Shown piece after piece: positions 8,953-18,677 of a stretch of 39,481 bases of DNA (positions are counted from its first letter, which is position 1; each line of letters begins with the position of its first letter). The DNA comes from Acidimicrobiaceae bacterium. GTDB taxonomy: Bacteria > Actinomycetota > Acidimicrobiia > Acidimicrobiales > Palsa-688. The stretch is from contig PMWT01000247.1 of NCBI GenBank assembly GCA_003166025.1, forward strand, positions 31,204-70,684, read 5' to 3'. Below the pieces are notes generated by a model, which did no database searches, had not been told where the DNA came from, and saw only the letters and a program-made list of their open reading frames with translations. The translations under genes were made by a program, and so were the position numbers.

Positions 8953-10038
8953 TCAGCAGATCCTCGGCAGAGGGTCGCCCACCAGCATGTCGACTACCCG
9001 GGCCCCGCCGAAACCGGTGTTCTGCAGCACCAGGCCCGCAGGTTCGGGGACCACCTCGCCGATGATGACGCTGCCGGTGCCCAGGGGGTGGGCGCGCATA
9101 GCCCCGAGAGCGGCCTCGACCGCCTCTGGTGCCACCACGACGACCATGCGCCCCTCACAGGCCACGTAGAGAGGGTCGAGGCCGAGCAGCTCGCACACGC
9201 CGACGACTTCGGGGCGGACGGGAAGCGCCGTCTCCTCCAGTACGACCGCCACCCTGCTCGCCGCCGCCACTTCGTTGAGCACGGTGGCGACACCGCCCCG
9301 GGTGGCGTCCCGCAGGACGTGCACGGCCGCGCCTGCCGCCTCGAGCAGGACATTGACGAGCCCGTTCAGCGCCGCCGTGTCCGAGACGATGTCGGCCGTG
9401 ATCCCGAGCGTCCCCCGGGCGAGCATGACGGCGGTGCCGTGGTCGCCGATGGGGCCCGACACGATCACCCGGTCCCCCGGCCTGGCGGCGGCGCCCGAAA
9501 TGGACACGGCCCGTTCGTCCACCAGCCCGATCCCGGACGTATTGACGTAGCACCCGTCGCCCTTGCCGCGTTCGACCACCTTGGTGTCGCCGGTGACTAT
9601 GGGCACGCCGGCCGCGTTGGCGGCGGCCGCCATGGCCCCCACCACTCGCTCCAGGTCCGCCACCGCGAAGCCCTCCTCGATGACGAAACCGGCCGAAAGG
9701 GCCAGGGGCTGGGCGCCGCAGGCCGCCAGGTCGTTGACGGTGCCGTTGACGGCCAGGTCGCCCAGGCACCCGCCGGGGAAGAATATCGGTGAGACCACAA
9801 AAGAGTCGGTCGTAAAGGCCACGGGCCGGCCGGCGACGCTCACCACCGCCCCGTCGTTGAGCGGGGCCAGGATGGGATTGGCGAAAGCGTCGAGGAAGAC
9901 CGACTCGACGAGCGAATGAGTCGCCTTCCCGCCCGAGCCGTGGGCGAGGTTGATCACGGTGTGGCCGAAAGGCCTTTTCTTCCTGCCCTTTTCGGGGCCC
10001 TGCGGTCCTGGCCCGCCAGTCACGAACGGGCCAGTCAC
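8953..10038 (-). CDS. hypE: Hydrogenase maturation protein HypE
   Basis: A 361-residue AIR-synthase-family protein beginning near INLAHGSGGKATHSLVE and ending with PRIC, the invariant C-terminal Cys that is carbamoylated by HypF and then dehydrated to thiocyanate. Glycine-rich ATP-binding segments (GDTKVVERGKG, DATRGGVATVLNE) are typical. The GTG at 10038 overlaps the hypD stop in a GTGA, which I took as the start. A GTG at 9957, just before the conserved INLAHGSGG, is an alternative that would remove a Gly/Pro/Lys-rich leader of 27 residues. HypE also binds HypC-HypD when transferring cyanide to iron. Confidence 0.95.
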   Translation of the reverse strand: MTGPFVTGGPGPQGPEKGRKKRPFGHTVINLAHGSGGKATHSLVESVFLDAFANPILAPLNDGAVVSVAGRPVAFTTDSFVVSPIFFPGGCLGDLAVNGTVNDLAACGAQPLALSAGFVIEEGFAVADLERVVGAMAAAANAAGVPIVTGDTKVVERGKGDGCYVNTSGIGLVDERAVSISGAAARPGDRVIVSGPIGDHGTAVMLARGTLGITADIVSDTAALNGLVNVLLEAAGAAVHVLRDATRGGVATVLNEVAAASRVAVVLEETALPVRPEVVGVCELLGLDPLYVACEGRMVVVVAPEAVEAALGAMRAHPLGTGSVIIGEVVPEPAGLVLQNTGFGGARVVDMLVGDPLPRIC

Positions 10039-11162
10039 GTCCGGGCCTTGGCCGGGGACCGTTTCAGGTTTACGCGACCGAAGTTGTAATAGGCGGCGCA
10101 CGCTCCTTCGCTGGAGACCATGCACGTGCCGATCGGTTTCTCGGGCGTGCACGCCGTGCCGAACACCCGGCATTCCCACGGGCGAATGCGCCCCCTCAGC
10201 ACTTCCCCGCACTGGCAGGCCCGGGGGTCGGCGACCCTCACCCCGGGGACGTCGAAGCGTTTTTCGGCGTCAAAGGTGGCGAACTCCGGCCTCAAGCTCA
10301 AGGCCGACCAGGGGATGGAGCCCAGGCCGCGCCATTCGAAGTGAGGCCGCGGCTCCATCGTGGCGGCAATAACTTCGACGGCCCTGGGGTTGCCGTCCCA
10401 GGTGACGACGCGGCTGTACTGGTTTTCCACCTCCGCGCGGCCCTCGGCCAGTTGGCGCACCACGAGGTAAACGGCCTGGAGCACGTCGAGGGGCTCGAAA
10501 CCGGCCACAGCCACTGGTTTGGCGTACTCGCGGGCGATGGGCTCGTAGGGCCGGCAACCGATCACGGCGGAAACATGGCCGGGCCCGATGAAGCCGTCGA
10601 GCTCGACGTCGGCGGCGTCGAGGATGGCCCGCAGCGGGGGGATGATGGTCACGTGGTTACAGAAAACTGAGAAATTGGGCACGCCCAGAGCTTTGGCTCG
10701 CAGCAGGGTCAGAGCCGTGGACGGAGCCGTCGTCTCGAAACCGATGGCCATGAACACGACCTGGCGTCCCGGTTCGTCGACCGCCAATTGCAATGCGTCC
10801 AGGGGCGAATAGACGACCCGCACGTCCGCCCCCGACGCCTTGGCGTCGAGAAAAGAGCCCTGGCTGCCAGGCACGCGGAGCATGTCACCGAAGCAGGCCA
10901 TGGTCACGCCCGGGGTGCGGGCGATGGAGATGGCGTCGTCCACCCGGCCCATCGGTATAACGCAGACCGGGCAACCCGGACCATGCACCAGTTCGACCGT
11001 GGGCGGGAGGTGGTGCTCGAGGCCGTGCTTATAAATGGTGTGGGTGTGGCCCCCGCAGATCTCCATGATCTTGTAGTGCCGGCCCGGCGTGCACAGCTCG
11101 GCGATGCGCACCGCCAGGGCGACGGCCTTGTCCCGGTCCCGGAACTCGTCGACGTAGCGCAC
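10035..11162 (-). CDS. hypD: Hydrogenase maturation protein HypD
   Basis: A 375-residue protein with all HypD signatures: CGGHTH (C36), GPGCPVC (C64, C67), GFETTAPSTALTL, GPGHVSAVIG, and a Cys-rich C-terminal region (CQCGEVL, ECRVFGTAC, GTCMVSSEGACAAYY) that holds the [4Fe-4S] cluster. HypD with HypC is the scaffold on which the Fe(CN)2CO unit is built. The start is GTG 11162, giving the usual RYVDEFRD N-terminus, 5 bases after the hypC stop. It overlaps hypE by 4 bases. Confidence 0.97.
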   Translation of the reverse strand: MRYVDEFRDRDKAVALAVRIAELCTPGRHYKIMEICGGHTHTIYKHGLEHHLPPTVELVHGPGCPVCVIPMGRVDDAISIARTPGVTMACFGDMLRVPGSQGSFLDAKASGADVRVVYSPLDALQLAVDEPGRQVVFMAIGFETTAPSTALTLLRAKALGVPNFSVFCNHVTIIPPLRAILDAADVELDGFIGPGHVSAVIGCRPYEPIAREYAKPVAVAGFEPLDVLQAVYLVVRQLAEGRAEVENQYSRVVTWDGNPRAVEVIAATMEPRPHFEWRGLGSIPWSALSLRPEFATFDAEKRFDVPGVRVADPRACQCGEVLRGRIRPWECRVFGTACTPEKPIGTCMVSSEGACAAYYNFGRVNLKRSPAKART

Positions 11163-11167
11163 TTGCG

Positions 11168-11455
11168 CTAGCTCTGGCCCGGCGCGCTGGTACTAGAGCT
11201 GGCCATAGCCTCGAGCTCGTCGGTGTAGGCCTTGGCCATGCCCTCGAGGAGTTGGAGCGTCTCAGCGGCCTCTTGCTCGTCCAGCTTGGCCAGGGCAAAA
11301 CCGACGTGGATCAGCACCCAGTCCCCGACCTTTAGGTCCTCGTCCTCCAGGAGGGCGACGTTGACCCTCCGCCGGGCGCCGCTAACGTCGGCCCAAGCGT
11401 GCTGGGAGCCGTCGTCGAGCAGCTCGGTTACTTGTCCGGGGATACCGAGGCACAT
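11168..11455 (-). CDS. hypC: Hydrogenase assembly chaperone HypC
   Basis: A 95-residue HypC/HybG-family protein starting MCLGIPGQV. Cys2 is the residue that binds the iron unit and the hydrogenase large-subunit precursor. The ATG at 11455 is chosen because the family always begins MCLG; an upstream in-frame ATG at 11479 is rejected. The body [33 protein letters not shown] is typical, and the Ser/Ala-rich tail is not conserved. It lies 106 bases downstream of the transporter and directly upstream of hypD. With one hydrogenase in the window, it likely serves HoxH. Confidence 0.96.
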   Translation of the reverse strand: MCLGIPGQVTELLDDGSQHAWADVSGARRRVNVALLEDEDLKVGDWVLIHVGFALAKLDEQEAAETLQLLEGMAKAYTDELEAMASSSTSAPGQS

Positions 11456-11561
11456 AGGTAGCCACCATAGGCGGCCCACAGCTCTGCCATCAGGGCCTTA
11501 GGTCCACACGCTTTAGGCTCCCGCAGCCTGGGGGGCTCACGGCGCCGGTCAGGCCCGGGCG

Positions 11562-12965
11562 TCAAAGGCCGACCAGGCGGGCGCCGAGCTCGATGTTGAG
11601 GGCCAGCACGGCCACTACGACACCGAGGGTGACCGTGCTCTGCACTTTGTGCAAGCGGTAGGGGGCGGGTAGGGCCTTGTGGGCTAGAGCCAGTAGGAAC
11701 CCGAGGACCACCGGGAGCAAAAGGGCGTTGCCCACCTCGATGGCCACCGACAGGCGCACCGGGGAACCACACACCAGGGTCAAGCCGGCCGCCAACGCCA
11801 GCGAGGCGACGTAAACGCCATAAAAGAGGGGAGCCTGGGTGGCCCGGCAGTTGAGGCTGCGGCGCGCCCCCGTCAGTTCGGCGAAGCCCCACGCCCCGGC
11901 CAGGCTCACGACGATGGCGGCGACCAGGGCGGCCCCGACCATGCCCAGGCCGAAGGCGAGCTTTCCGGCGGCGGTGCCGAGGTAAGGCACGAGCGCGGCG
12001 GAAATGGCCTGGACGCTCGTCAGCGACCCGCCCGTTCTCACGGCCTGCCCGGCCGCCTTGGCGCCGAGGACGTGGCTGTGGCTGTTCAGCGTGGCGGCCG
12101 TCGCCACCAGCACGGCGATCATCACCACCTGGGTGACCACGGCGCCGACGGCGGTGTCGACCCTGCCGGCTCTCAGGTTCTCCCGTCGCAGCCCTTTGTC
12201 GACGACCGCCGCCTGCTGGTAGAAGACCATCCAAGGCATTATCACGGCGCCCACGTTGGCGGCCACGAGGCCCAGGTAGTCTCCCCGGCTCAGCGGTCCC
12301 ACCGAACCGAAACTGGCAGCGGCGGCGTGCAGGCTCGGGTGGGCGCGAAGGGCGGCGAACAGGAACGCCAGCTCGAACAGCCCGAGCGCCAGCCCGATCC
12401 GCTCGACCCTCCGGTAGCTCCCCGACATCACCACCAGGGCCAGGAAGACGGCGGCGGCGGGGACGGTCACGCGGGGCGGGATGCCCTCCATCAGGCCCAC
12501 GCCGGCCAGGCCCGCCAGCTCTGTGACCAGGGCCCCGGTGGTGCTCACGAGCAGCAAGGCGACCGAGAGGAAGGCCCATTTCCGGCCGAAGCAGTCCTTT
12601 ACCAGCTCGGCGTGCCCCTTGCCGGTGGCGATCCCGAGCCGCACCGTCAGCTCCATGACGAGGTACAGCACGGGGATGAGGGCCACCTCGAGGGGCAGCA
12701 GGGAGTAGCCCCAGCTGGCCCCCGACTGTGCGGCGGTGACGACGCTGCCGGCATCGGTGTCGGCCAGCATCACCATCAGCCCAGGGCCGACGGCGGCGAG
12801 GAACATGGCCAGCACGAGGGTGTGGCGGCGCCGGGCGCGGATGACCGGGAGGCGCTCCACGTCAGGAGCTTGTGCGCCAGCCGAAGTGCCGGCGGCGAGG
12901 CTCGCCAGGCGGTCGCCTCCGTCTTGTCTGCTCATCGCCCGAGGCAGAAGGTTTTGGTTAGCCAT
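11562..12965 (-). CDS. Divergent NRAMP-family metal transporter
   Basis: A 467-residue membrane protein with about 11 hydrophobic segments after a 45-residue cytosolic leader. The NRAMP helix-1 context (GPG...D.G....QSGASWGYSLL) is clear, but the metal-binding DPGN is DAGS (residues 71-74), and the helix-6 MPH is MPW (243-245). The proline and asparagine of helix 1 and the histidine of helix 6 are therefore replaced, while Asp71 and Met243 are kept. NRAMP proteins move Mn2+/Fe2+ with protons, and some divergent members transport other metals. Being first in the run with hypCDEF, it may supply nickel or iron for hydrogenase assembly; this is inference from position. ATG 12965 has AGGGA about 10 bases upstream. 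It is divergent from hoxE. Confidence 0.85.
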   Translation of the reverse strand: MANQNLLPRAMSRQDGGDRLASLAAGTSAGAQAPDVERLPVIRARRRHTLVLAMFLAAVGPGLMVMLADTDAGSVVTAAQSGASWGYSLLPLEVALIPVLYLVMELTVRLGIATGKGHAELVKDCFGRKWAFLSVALLLVSTTGALVTELAGLAGVGLMEGIPPRVTVPAAAVFLALVVMSGSYRRVERIGLALGLFELAFLFAALRAHPSLHAAAASFGSVGPLSRGDYLGLVAANVGAVIMPWMVFYQQAAVVDKGLRRENLRAGRVDTAVGAVVTQVVMIAVLVATAATLNSHSHVLGAKAAGQAVRTGGSLTSVQAISAALVPYLGTAAGKLAFGLGMVGAALVAAIVVSLAGAWGFAELTGARRSLNCRATQAPLFYGVYVASLALAAGLTLVCGSPVRLSVAIEVGNALLLPVVLGFLLALAHKALPAPYRLHKVQSTVTLGVVVAVLALNIELGARLVGL

Positions 12966-13036
12966 ATTTGGAAGTCCCTAAGTAATTATTGAGGCATTCC
13001 TATGGCAGCGCCTGGTGCCCAACTGCTCGTTTCGAT

Positions 13037-13050
13037 GGGACCTTTGACCC
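13037..13050. promoter_or_regulatory. DosR-box-like palindrome upstream of hoxE
   Basis: GGGACCTTTGACCC matches the GGGACnnnnGnCCC core of the mycobacterial DosR box exactly at the conserved positions. It lies 78 bases upstream of the hoxE ATG and 72 bases upstream of the transporter ATG on the other strand. It is the strongest candidate operator in the window for the DevR-like regulator. Confidence 0.55.
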
Positions 13051-13075
13051 GGCCCGGTCCTGGGGCCCGCTCGGC

Positions 13076-13081
13076 TAGTTT
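13076..13081 (+). promoter_or_regulatory. Candidate -10 element for the hox operon
   Basis: TAGTTT fits TANNNT. It would put transcription start near 13088, about 44 bases from the centre of the DosR-like box, close to the -42.5 placement known for activating DosR sites. No -35 element is evident, as expected for an activated promoter. Confidence 0.35.
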
Positions 13082-13127
13082 TGGGCTACAAGCCGTAGCG
13101 GCCCAGAGGGCCACAGGAGGCCAACGA

Positions 13128-13622
13128 ATGGCTCAAAGCACACTTGCGCCGGCGGCCGCCCCCAGCGACGACAAACGCTGGCGGCAGGTGGACGTCCGAA
13201 TGCGCCGCCTCGGGTACCGGCCCGATGGTCTCATCGAGGTGTTGCACACCACTCAGGAAGTTTTCGGGTACTTGGACGATGATGCCCTCGCCTACGTGGG
13301 CGAGTCCCTGGGCGTGCCGCCGAGCAAGGTCTACGGAGTAGCCACCTTCTACTCGCACTTCACCCTCAAGCCTCAGGGCGAGCACACCTGCGTGGTGTGC
13401 ACCGGCACGGCCTGCTACATCAACGGTGCTTCCGGCCTGCTGGACGAGATCGTCCGTACGCTCGGGGTAGAGGCGGGTGCCACTACGCCCGACGGGAAGG
13501 TGTCTGTGCTCAAGGCCCGGTGCCTGGGCGCCTGCAGCCTGGCCCCGGCGGTCGTGATCGACGGCGAGGTCCACGGCAAGGCGACGCCTGCCGGGCTGAA
13601 GACCTTGTTGGAGGCGTTGTGA
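13128..13622 (+). CDS. hoxE: NAD-linked hydrogenase subunit HoxE (NuoE-like)
   Basis: A 164-residue thioredoxin-fold [2Fe-2S] protein. The four ligands are C91 and C96 (CTGTAC) and C132 and C136 (CLGAC), as in NuoE of complex I. The N-terminal part [24 protein letters not shown] and [11 protein letters not shown] are characteristic. HoxE passes electrons within the diaphorase part of HoxEFUYH. The start at 13128 is supported by a perfect AGGAGG 7 bases upstream; a longer frame to 13002 would overrun the promoter region. Its stop overlaps the hoxF GTG. Confidence 0.95.
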   Translation: MAQSTLAPAAAPSDDKRWRQVDVRMRRLGYRPDGLIEVLHTTQEVFGYLDDDALAYVGESLGVPPSKVYGVATFYSHFTLKPQGEHTCVVCTGTACYINGASGLLDEIVRTLGVEAGATTPDGKVSVLKARCLGACSLAPAVVIDGEVHGKATPAGLKTLLEAL

Positions 13623-15382
13623 GCGCCGGCGGCGAGACGGGCGCCGACGTACGGGCGGCAGGCGAGGGCGGGGCGGCCCAGCGGCGCCGCCGCCAGCAAG
13701 AGCCGCTCATCCCGGCCGGCGCGGTGCGAGCCTCGGCCAATATTTGCCAGGCCGCCGGGTGCCTGTCGATGGGTTCGGACCGGCTCTTCGACGCCGTCCG
13801 GGACGGGGTGGTAGCGGCGGGCCTGGAGGACGTGGCGGTAAGGCGGGTCGGCTGCCTGGGCCTGTGCGCCGCCGGGCCACTCGTCGCCGTGCCCGAACAG
13901 GAGCGGCTCTATGAGAGCTGCCAGGCCGACGACCCCCCCTCCGTGGCCGCCCTGCTGGCCGGTCTGGCCGGTACGGCACCGGGAGGGCGGGCCCTGGCGG
14001 ACGACCCCTTCTTCTCCCACCAGGTCAAAGTGGTGCTGGAAAACTGTGGGACCGTCGACCCCGAGAGCCTCGAGGACTACGTGGCCGTCGGAGGGTACGA
14101 GGCCCTGACCAAGGCTGTCACCACCATGACGCCCGACGATGTCGTCGGCGAGGTCGTCCGCAGCGGGCTGCGGGGCCGAGGCGGGGCGGGTTACCCCACC
14201 GGGCTCAAATGGCGCACGGTGGCCAAGGCGTTGGGGCCAGACGGCAAGTTCGTGGTGTGCAATGCCGACGAGGGTGACCCCGGGGCCTTCATGGACCGCA
14301 GCGTCTTGGAGAGCTGCCCCCAGCAGGTGTTGGAGGGGATGGCGATTGCTGGTTACGCCGTCGGCGCCAACCGTGGCTTCGTGTACGTGCGGGCTGAGTA
14401 CCCCTTGGCGGTGAAGCGGCTCTCTAGCGCCATCCGCCAGGCTGAGCACGCCGGGTACCTGGGCCGGGACGTAGTCGGTACGAAGTTCGACTTCCAGGTC
14501 GAGGTGCGTATCGGCGCCGGCGCCTTCGTGTGTGGGGAAGAGACGGCTCTGATCGCGTCGATCCTGGGGGGCCGGGGGACACCGAGGCCCAGGCCGCCCT
14601 ACCCGGCGGCATCGGGGCTCTGGGGCGCTCCCACGCTTATCAATAACGTCGAGACGTTCGCCAACATCGCGTCCATCGTGACTCGGGGGGGCGAGTGGCT
14701 GAGTTCGATCGGCACGGAGAAATCGAAGGGCACCAAGGTGTTCGCCCTCGCCGGGGCGGTCGCCAATACCGGGCTCATCGAAGTACCGATGGGCCTGCCC
14801 CTGCGCCAGATCGTGTTCGATATCGGCGGAGGGCTGTCCGAGGGCAGGAAGTTCAAGGCGGTCCAGACCGGTGGCCCGTCGGGCGGCTGCATACCCGAAG
14901 CGCTGCTCGACATGCCCGTCGACTACGAGACCCTGCAGGCCGCGGGGTCGATAATGGGGTCGGGCGGGATGATCGTGATGGACGACACCACGTGCATGGT
15001 AGACGTGGCCAGGTTCTTCATGGACTTCTGCCGGGAAGAGTCGTGCGGCAAGTGCGTGCCCTGCCGGGTGGGGACCGAGGAGATGTACCGGCTGCTCGAC
15101 AAGATCGCCGGCGGCCGGGCCACCCGGGCCGATCTCGCTCGGCTGGAGAACCTGGCGGAGATGGTGAGGGCGACCAGTCTCTGCGGCCTCGGCCAAGGCT
15201 CGCCCAACCCGGTGTTCTCCACCCTGCGCTACTTCCGGGACGAGTACTTGGCGCATATAGACGACCGGGTATGCCCGGCCGGGAAGTGCGCGATGGGTGG
15301 CGGCGACCACGCCGGTGCCCACGGGGGGACGCCCGACCTGGTCGGTACGGGCCTGACGAGCGTTGCCGGAGGTGCCCAGTGA
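13619..15382 (+). CDS. hoxF: NAD-linked hydrogenase diaphorase subunit HoxF
   Basis: A 587-residue flavoprotein. An N-terminal thioredoxin-like [2Fe-2S] domain has C43, C48, C79 and C83. The NuoF part carries the NADH/FMN motifs [10 protein letters not shown] (186-195) and [10 protein letters not shown] (215-224), then CGEET, and the N3-type [4Fe-4S] ligands C476, C479, C482 and C522. It oxidises or reduces NAD(H) at FMN and exchanges electrons with HoxU. The first 35 residues are Ala/Gly/Arg-rich and not family-conserved. The start is GTG 13619 within a GTGA overlap with hoxE, and its stop overlaps hoxU in the same way, so translation is coupled. Confidence 0.96.
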   Translation: MSAGGETGADVRAAGEGGAAQRRRRQQEPLIPAGAVRASANICQAAGCLSMGSDRLFDAVRDGVVAAGLEDVAVRRVGCLGLCAAGPLVAVPEQERLYESCQADDPPSVAALLAGLAGTAPGGRALADDPFFSHQVKVVLENCGTVDPESLEDYVAVGGYEALTKAVTTMTPDDVVGEVVRSGLRGRGGAGYPTGLKWRTVAKALGPDGKFVVCNADEGDPGAFMDRSVLESCPQQVLEGMAIAGYAVGANRGFVYVRAEYPLAVKRLSSAIRQAEHAGYLGRDVVGTKFDFQVEVRIGAGAFVCGEETALIASILGGRGTPRPRPPYPAASGLWGAPTLINNVETFANIASIVTRGGEWLSSIGTEKSKGTKVFALAGAVANTGLIEVPMGLPLRQIVFDIGGGLSEGRKFKAVQTGGPSGGCIPEALLDMPVDYETLQAAGSIMGSGGMIVMDDTTCMVDVARFFMDFCREESCGKCVPCRVGTEEMYRLLDKIAGGRATRADLARLENLAEMVRATSLCGLGQGSPNPVFSTLRYFRDEYLAHIDDRVCPAGKCAMGGGDHAGAHGGTPDLVGTGLTSVAGGAQ

Positions 15383-16083
15383 GCGAGGTAAGGACCCTAG
15401 TCATAGACGGCAAGGACGTAGCTGCCAATTCCGATCAGACCGTCCTGTCGGCGGCGCTGGAGAACGGCATACGCATCCCCACTCTCTGCCATCTCGAGGG
15501 ACTTTCGGACATAGGCGCCTGCCGCTTGTGCATGGTCGAGGTCGAAGGCACCCCCAAACTCCTACCCGCGTGCACTACCGCCGTGGAGGAGGGGATGAAG
15601 GTCGTCACCAATTCCGAGCGCCTGGTCGCCTACCGCCAAAAGATAATCGAGCTCCTCTTCGTTGAGCGCAACCATATCTGTGCGGTATGCGTCGCCAACA
15701 AGCACTGCGAGCTCCAGGACCACGCCCAGAGGCTTGAGCTGACCCATTTCGAGCTCGCCCCCCTGCACCCGGAGCTCCCCGTCGACGCCACCCACGAGCG
15801 TTTCACCCTCGACCACAACCGGTGCATATTGTGCACCCGTTGCGTGCGGGTCTGTGACGAGGTCGAGGGGGCGCACACCTGGGACATCGCCGGCCGGGGC
15901 ATCAGCGCTCGGCTTGTTAGCGACGGGGGCACGCCCTGGGGAAGCTCCACCACGTGTACGAGCTGCGGCAAATGCGTGCAGGTGTGCCCGACCGGCGCCT
16001 TGTCGGAAAAGGGCCGGTCCGTGGCCGAGGGCAAGGCGCACCGGCCGTACCTGCCCTACCTCGTGGCAAGGCATGACAGGTGA
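15379..16083 (+). CDS. hoxU: NAD-linked hydrogenase iron-sulfur subunit HoxU
   Basis: A 234-residue NuoG-like electron-transfer subunit with the ligands for four clusters. A [2Fe-2S] set is C37, C48, C51 and C65. A His/Cys set is H99, C101, C104 and C110, and two ferredoxin-like sets are C149/C152/C155/C159 and C193/C196/C199/C203. It carries electrons from HoxF to the HoxY small subunit. The start is GTG 15379 in a GTGA overlap with hoxF. The C-terminus ends soon after the last cluster, as usual for HoxU, which lacks the molybdopterin-like part of NuoG. Confidence 0.96.
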   Translation: MSEVRTLVIDGKDVAANSDQTVLSAALENGIRIPTLCHLEGLSDIGACRLCMVEVEGTPKLLPACTTAVEEGMKVVTNSERLVAYRQKIIELLFVERNHICAVCVANKHCELQDHAQRLELTHFELAPLHPELPVDATHERFTLDHNRCILCTRCVRVCDEVEGAHTWDIAGRGISARLVSDGGTPWGSSTTCTSCGKCVQVCPTGALSEKGRSVAEGKAHRPYLPYLVARHDR

Positions 16084-16664
16084 GCGAGGACGCCGTGACC
16101 GAGAGTGCCGTGACCGATGACAAAGGAGGGACAGTGGCGAAGGCCAAAGTGGCGACGATCTGGTTGGACGGGTGTTCTGGTTGCCATATGTCGTTCCTGG
16201 ACATCGACGAGCGCCTTTTGTTGTTGGCCGAGCGGGCCGACCTGGTCTACGGCTGCCTGGTCGACGCCAAGGAGTTCCCCGAGGGCGTGGACGTAACCCT
16301 GGTCGAAGGGGCGGTGAGCTCGACGGAAGACTTGCGCAAGATCCGCGAGGTCCGGGCGCGCAGCCGCGTGGTCGTGTCCCTGGGCGACTGCGCCGTCACC
16401 AGCAACGTGCCCGGGATGCGCAACCCGTTCGGGCCGCAGGCCGTCCTGGACAGGGCGTACCTGGAAAACGTCACGCTGAACCCACAAATACCCACCACGG
16501 ACTTGCCGGCCCTGTTGGCCGAGTCATTGCCGGTGCATGCCTACGTGCCGGTGGACGTTTTCGTGCCCGGGTGCCCGCCCTCGGCCGACCGAATATTCGA
16601 GGTTGTCCTGGGCCTGCTTGACGGGCATGTGCCCGACAGCTCCCCCCAAGCCCGCTTCGGCTGA
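16080..16664 (+). CDS. hoxY: [NiFe] hydrogenase small subunit HoxY
   Basis: A 194-residue small subunit with only the proximal [4Fe-4S] cluster, ligated by C32 and C35 (DGCSGCHMSFLD), C104 (LGDCAVTSN) and C165 (VPGCPPSAD). The lack of medial and distal clusters is typical of group 3 hydrogenases. I give GTG 16080, which overlaps the hoxU stop as GTGA. A GTG at 16134 with AGGAGG 4 bases upstream is nearly as good and would yield the more usual short N-terminus before KVATIWLDGC. It lies 14 bases before hoxH. Confidence 0.95.
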   Translation: MSEDAVTESAVTDDKGGTVAKAKVATIWLDGCSGCHMSFLDIDERLLLLAERADLVYGCLVDAKEFPEGVDVTLVEGAVSSTEDLRKIREVRARSRVVVSLGDCAVTSNVPGMRNPFGPQAVLDRAYLENVTLNPQIPTTDLPALLAESLPVHAYVPVDVFVPGCPPSADRIFEVVLGLLDGHVPDSSPQARFG

Positions 16665-16678
16665 TCTGAGGAGAAAAA

Positions 16679-18106
16679 GTGAGCGAGATCGTTATCGAAC
16701 CGGTGACCCGTATCGAGGGTCACGCCAAGATCACCGTCTTTCTTGACGAGGCGGGGCAAGTCCGCGACGCCCACTTCCACGTCACCCAGGTCAGGGGCTT
16801 CGAACGAATAGCCCAGGGACGCCCTCTGCACGAGATGCCGTCCTTGATGGCCCGGATCTGCGGCATCTGCCCCGTCAGCCATCTCATCGCGTCGGCCAAG
16901 GCATGTGACGAGATCCTCGGCGTGGCCGTGCCCCCCGTGGGCCTCAAGTTGCGCCGGGTCATGAACCTGGCCCAGATCGTCCAGTCCCACTCTCTTAGTT
17001 ACTTCCACCTGACCTCGCCCGACCTGCTCCTCGGTTTTGACAGCGACCCTGCCAACCGCAACATCCTGGGGGTGGCGGCCAAGGCGCCCGAGATGGCCCG
17101 GGACGGCATCGCCCTGCGCCGCTTCGGCCAGGAGATCATCGAGAAGCTCGGCGGCAAGAGGGTGCACCCGGCCTGGGTCGTGCCCGGCGGCGTCAGCGCC
17201 CCCCTTCAGGCCGAACAGCGTGACGCTATCCTGGGCACGGTGCCCGAGGCCCACGCCCGGGCGGCGCGGGCGCTCGAGTGGTACAAGGAGAACATGGCTT
17301 CGTGGGAGGACGAAGCAGCTGTGTTCGCCAATTTCCCTAGTATGTTCATGGGACTTGTGCACGAGAGCGGCAACGCCGCCTACTCCGATGGCGGGCTCAC
17401 GATGGTGGGCAGCGACGGCAAGGTGCACCTCGACAAGGTCGACCCCCGCCCCTACTGGGAGTACTTCGGTGAGGCGGTCGAGCCCTGGACCTACCTCAAG
17501 TTCCCTTATTTCAAGCCCATTGGTTACCCCGACGGGATGTACCGCGTGGGCCCGTTGGCCCGCGTCAACGTGGTCGACCAGCTGGGGACGCCGGCCGCCG
17601 ACGCCGAACTGGCAGAGTTCAGGTGGCGTCTGGGCCGGTACCCCTCCAGCTCTTTCCACTACCACTGGGCACGCTTGATCGAGATCCTGCACTGCGTGGA
17701 CATGGTGGGGGAGATCCTGTCCGAGCCCGACATCCTCAGTGAGGAAGTCCGGGCCCGTGCCGCCATCAACCGGCGAGAAGGAGTGGGAGTTTCCGAGGCG
17801 CCCCGGGGGACTTTGTTCCACCACTACCGGGTCGACAAGGACGGTGTGGTCGAATGGGCCAACCTGATCATCGCCACCGGGCACAACAACCTGGCCATGA
17901 ACCAGGGCGTGCTCCAGGTCGCCCGTCACTACATCAAGGGCGAGCACGTCGAAGAGGGCATGCTCAACCGGTTGGAAGCCGTTATCCGGGCCTACGACCC
18001 GTGCCTATCGTGCTCGACCCACGCCGTCGGGCAGATGCCCCTACAGGTCGAGATCGTCAGCACCGAAGGACAAGTAGTCCGCCGCATCGGCCGGACTGGT
18101 GACTGA
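16679..18106 (+). CDS. hoxH: [NiFe] hydrogenase large subunit HoxH
   Basis: A 475-residue catalytic subunit. The N-terminal nickel motif is RICGICP (C61, C64) and the C-terminal one is DPCLSCSTH (C442, C445, H448). The 27 residues after H448 are the extension that the HoxW protease removes after nickel insertion. EPVTRIEGH at the N-terminus is also diagnostic. The whole set HoxEFUYH is that of group 3d bidirectional NAD-linked hydrogenases, which in other bacteria dispose of excess NADH as H2 in fermentation or take up H2. GTG 16679 has GAGGAG 6-8 bases upstream. Confidence 0.97.
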   Translation: MSEIVIEPVTRIEGHAKITVFLDEAGQVRDAHFHVTQVRGFERIAQGRPLHEMPSLMARICGICPVSHLIASAKACDEILGVAVPPVGLKLRRVMNLAQIVQSHSLSYFHLTSPDLLLGFDSDPANRNILGVAAKAPEMARDGIALRRFGQEIIEKLGGKRVHPAWVVPGGVSAPLQAEQRDAILGTVPEAHARAARALEWYKENMASWEDEAAVFANFPSMFMGLVHESGNAAYSDGGLTMVGSDGKVHLDKVDPRPYWEYFGEAVEPWTYLKFPYFKPIGYPDGMYRVGPLARVNVVDQLGTPAADAELAEFRWRLGRYPSSSFHYHWARLIEILHCVDMVGEILSEPDILSEEVRARAAINRREGVGVSEAPRGTLFHHYRVDKDGVVEWANLIIATGHNNLAMNQGVLQVARHYIKGEHVEEGMLNRLEAVIRAYDPCLSCSTHAVGQMPLQVEIVSTEGQVVRRIGRTGD

Positions 18107-18677
18107 ACAACCTGGGACAATGGCTACAGCCAAGGTTTTCGTCGTCGGCTTCGGCAACCCGTTGCGGGGCGACGACGGTGTGGGACAGGAGGTGGCGCAA
18201 GTCCTGGCGCGCCAGAAAAGCCATCTGCCCGTGCTGGCGGGCACCGATGTCACGTGCGCGCACCAGTTGGTGCCCGAGATGGCGCTGGACGTGTCCCGGG
18301 CCAGCTTCGCCGTGTTCGTGGACGCGGCCAGCGACCGGCGCCCGGCCGGTACGGTCACGCTGCGCCGGTTGGCGCCGCCCGCGGCGGACGCCGGGCGCAC
18401 GGGGGCCACGTCGGCCAGCTGTTGGGAGGATTTCAGCCCGGAAGCCTTGATGGCGCTGGCGCAGGATCTATACGGGAACGCCCCACCGGCGGCCCTGGTG
18501 ACTATCGGGGTGGAGGACACCGACCTGGGTAGTGCCCTTTCGTCGGTGGTGAGGCTTGCCGTACCCCGAGCGGCCGCCGCGGTGCGGTTGGCCATATCTG
18601 CAGGGACCTGTGCGCGCCCGGCGCACCGGCCCCGGTCCGAGAGTGGAAGAACAAAAGGAAGAGGCCACAATGCATGA
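18099..18677 (+). CDS. hoxW: Hydrogenase maturation endopeptidase HoxW (M52 family)
   Basis: A 192-residue M52 peptidase with the N-terminal [15 protein letters not shown] motif (the acidic residue there binds nickel), the FVDAASD strand, and an [14 protein letters not shown] segment where the family's third nickel ligand region lies; a His at the usual site is not evident. It is expected to cleave the HoxH extension after H448. GTG 18099 overlaps hoxH by 8 bases; ATG 18120 is an alternative nearer to the conserved core. The last 25 residues are Arg/Ser/Gly-rich and overlap the hypA start by 8 bases. Its place directly after hoxH supports the assignment. Confidence 0.88.
   Translation: MTEQPGTMATAKVFVVGFGNPLRGDDGVGQEVAQVLARQKSHLPVLAGTDVTCAHQLVPEMALDVSRASFAVFVDAASDRRPAGTVTLRRLAPPAADAGRTGATSASCWEDFSPEALMALAQDLYGNAPPAALVTIGVEDTDLGSALSSVVRLAVPRAAAAVRLAISAGTCARPAHRPRSESGRTKGRGHNA

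Noticed and set aside
12969-12978. GGGACTTCC (minus strand) just before the transporter ATG
   Set aside because: A single half-site overlapping the probable ribosome-binding region; no partner half at the right spacing.
13415-15322. 635-codon minus-strand frame opposite hoxE/hoxF
   Set aside because: The plus strand encodes clear HoxE and HoxF motifs through this whole stretch; the antisense product has no recognisable fold.
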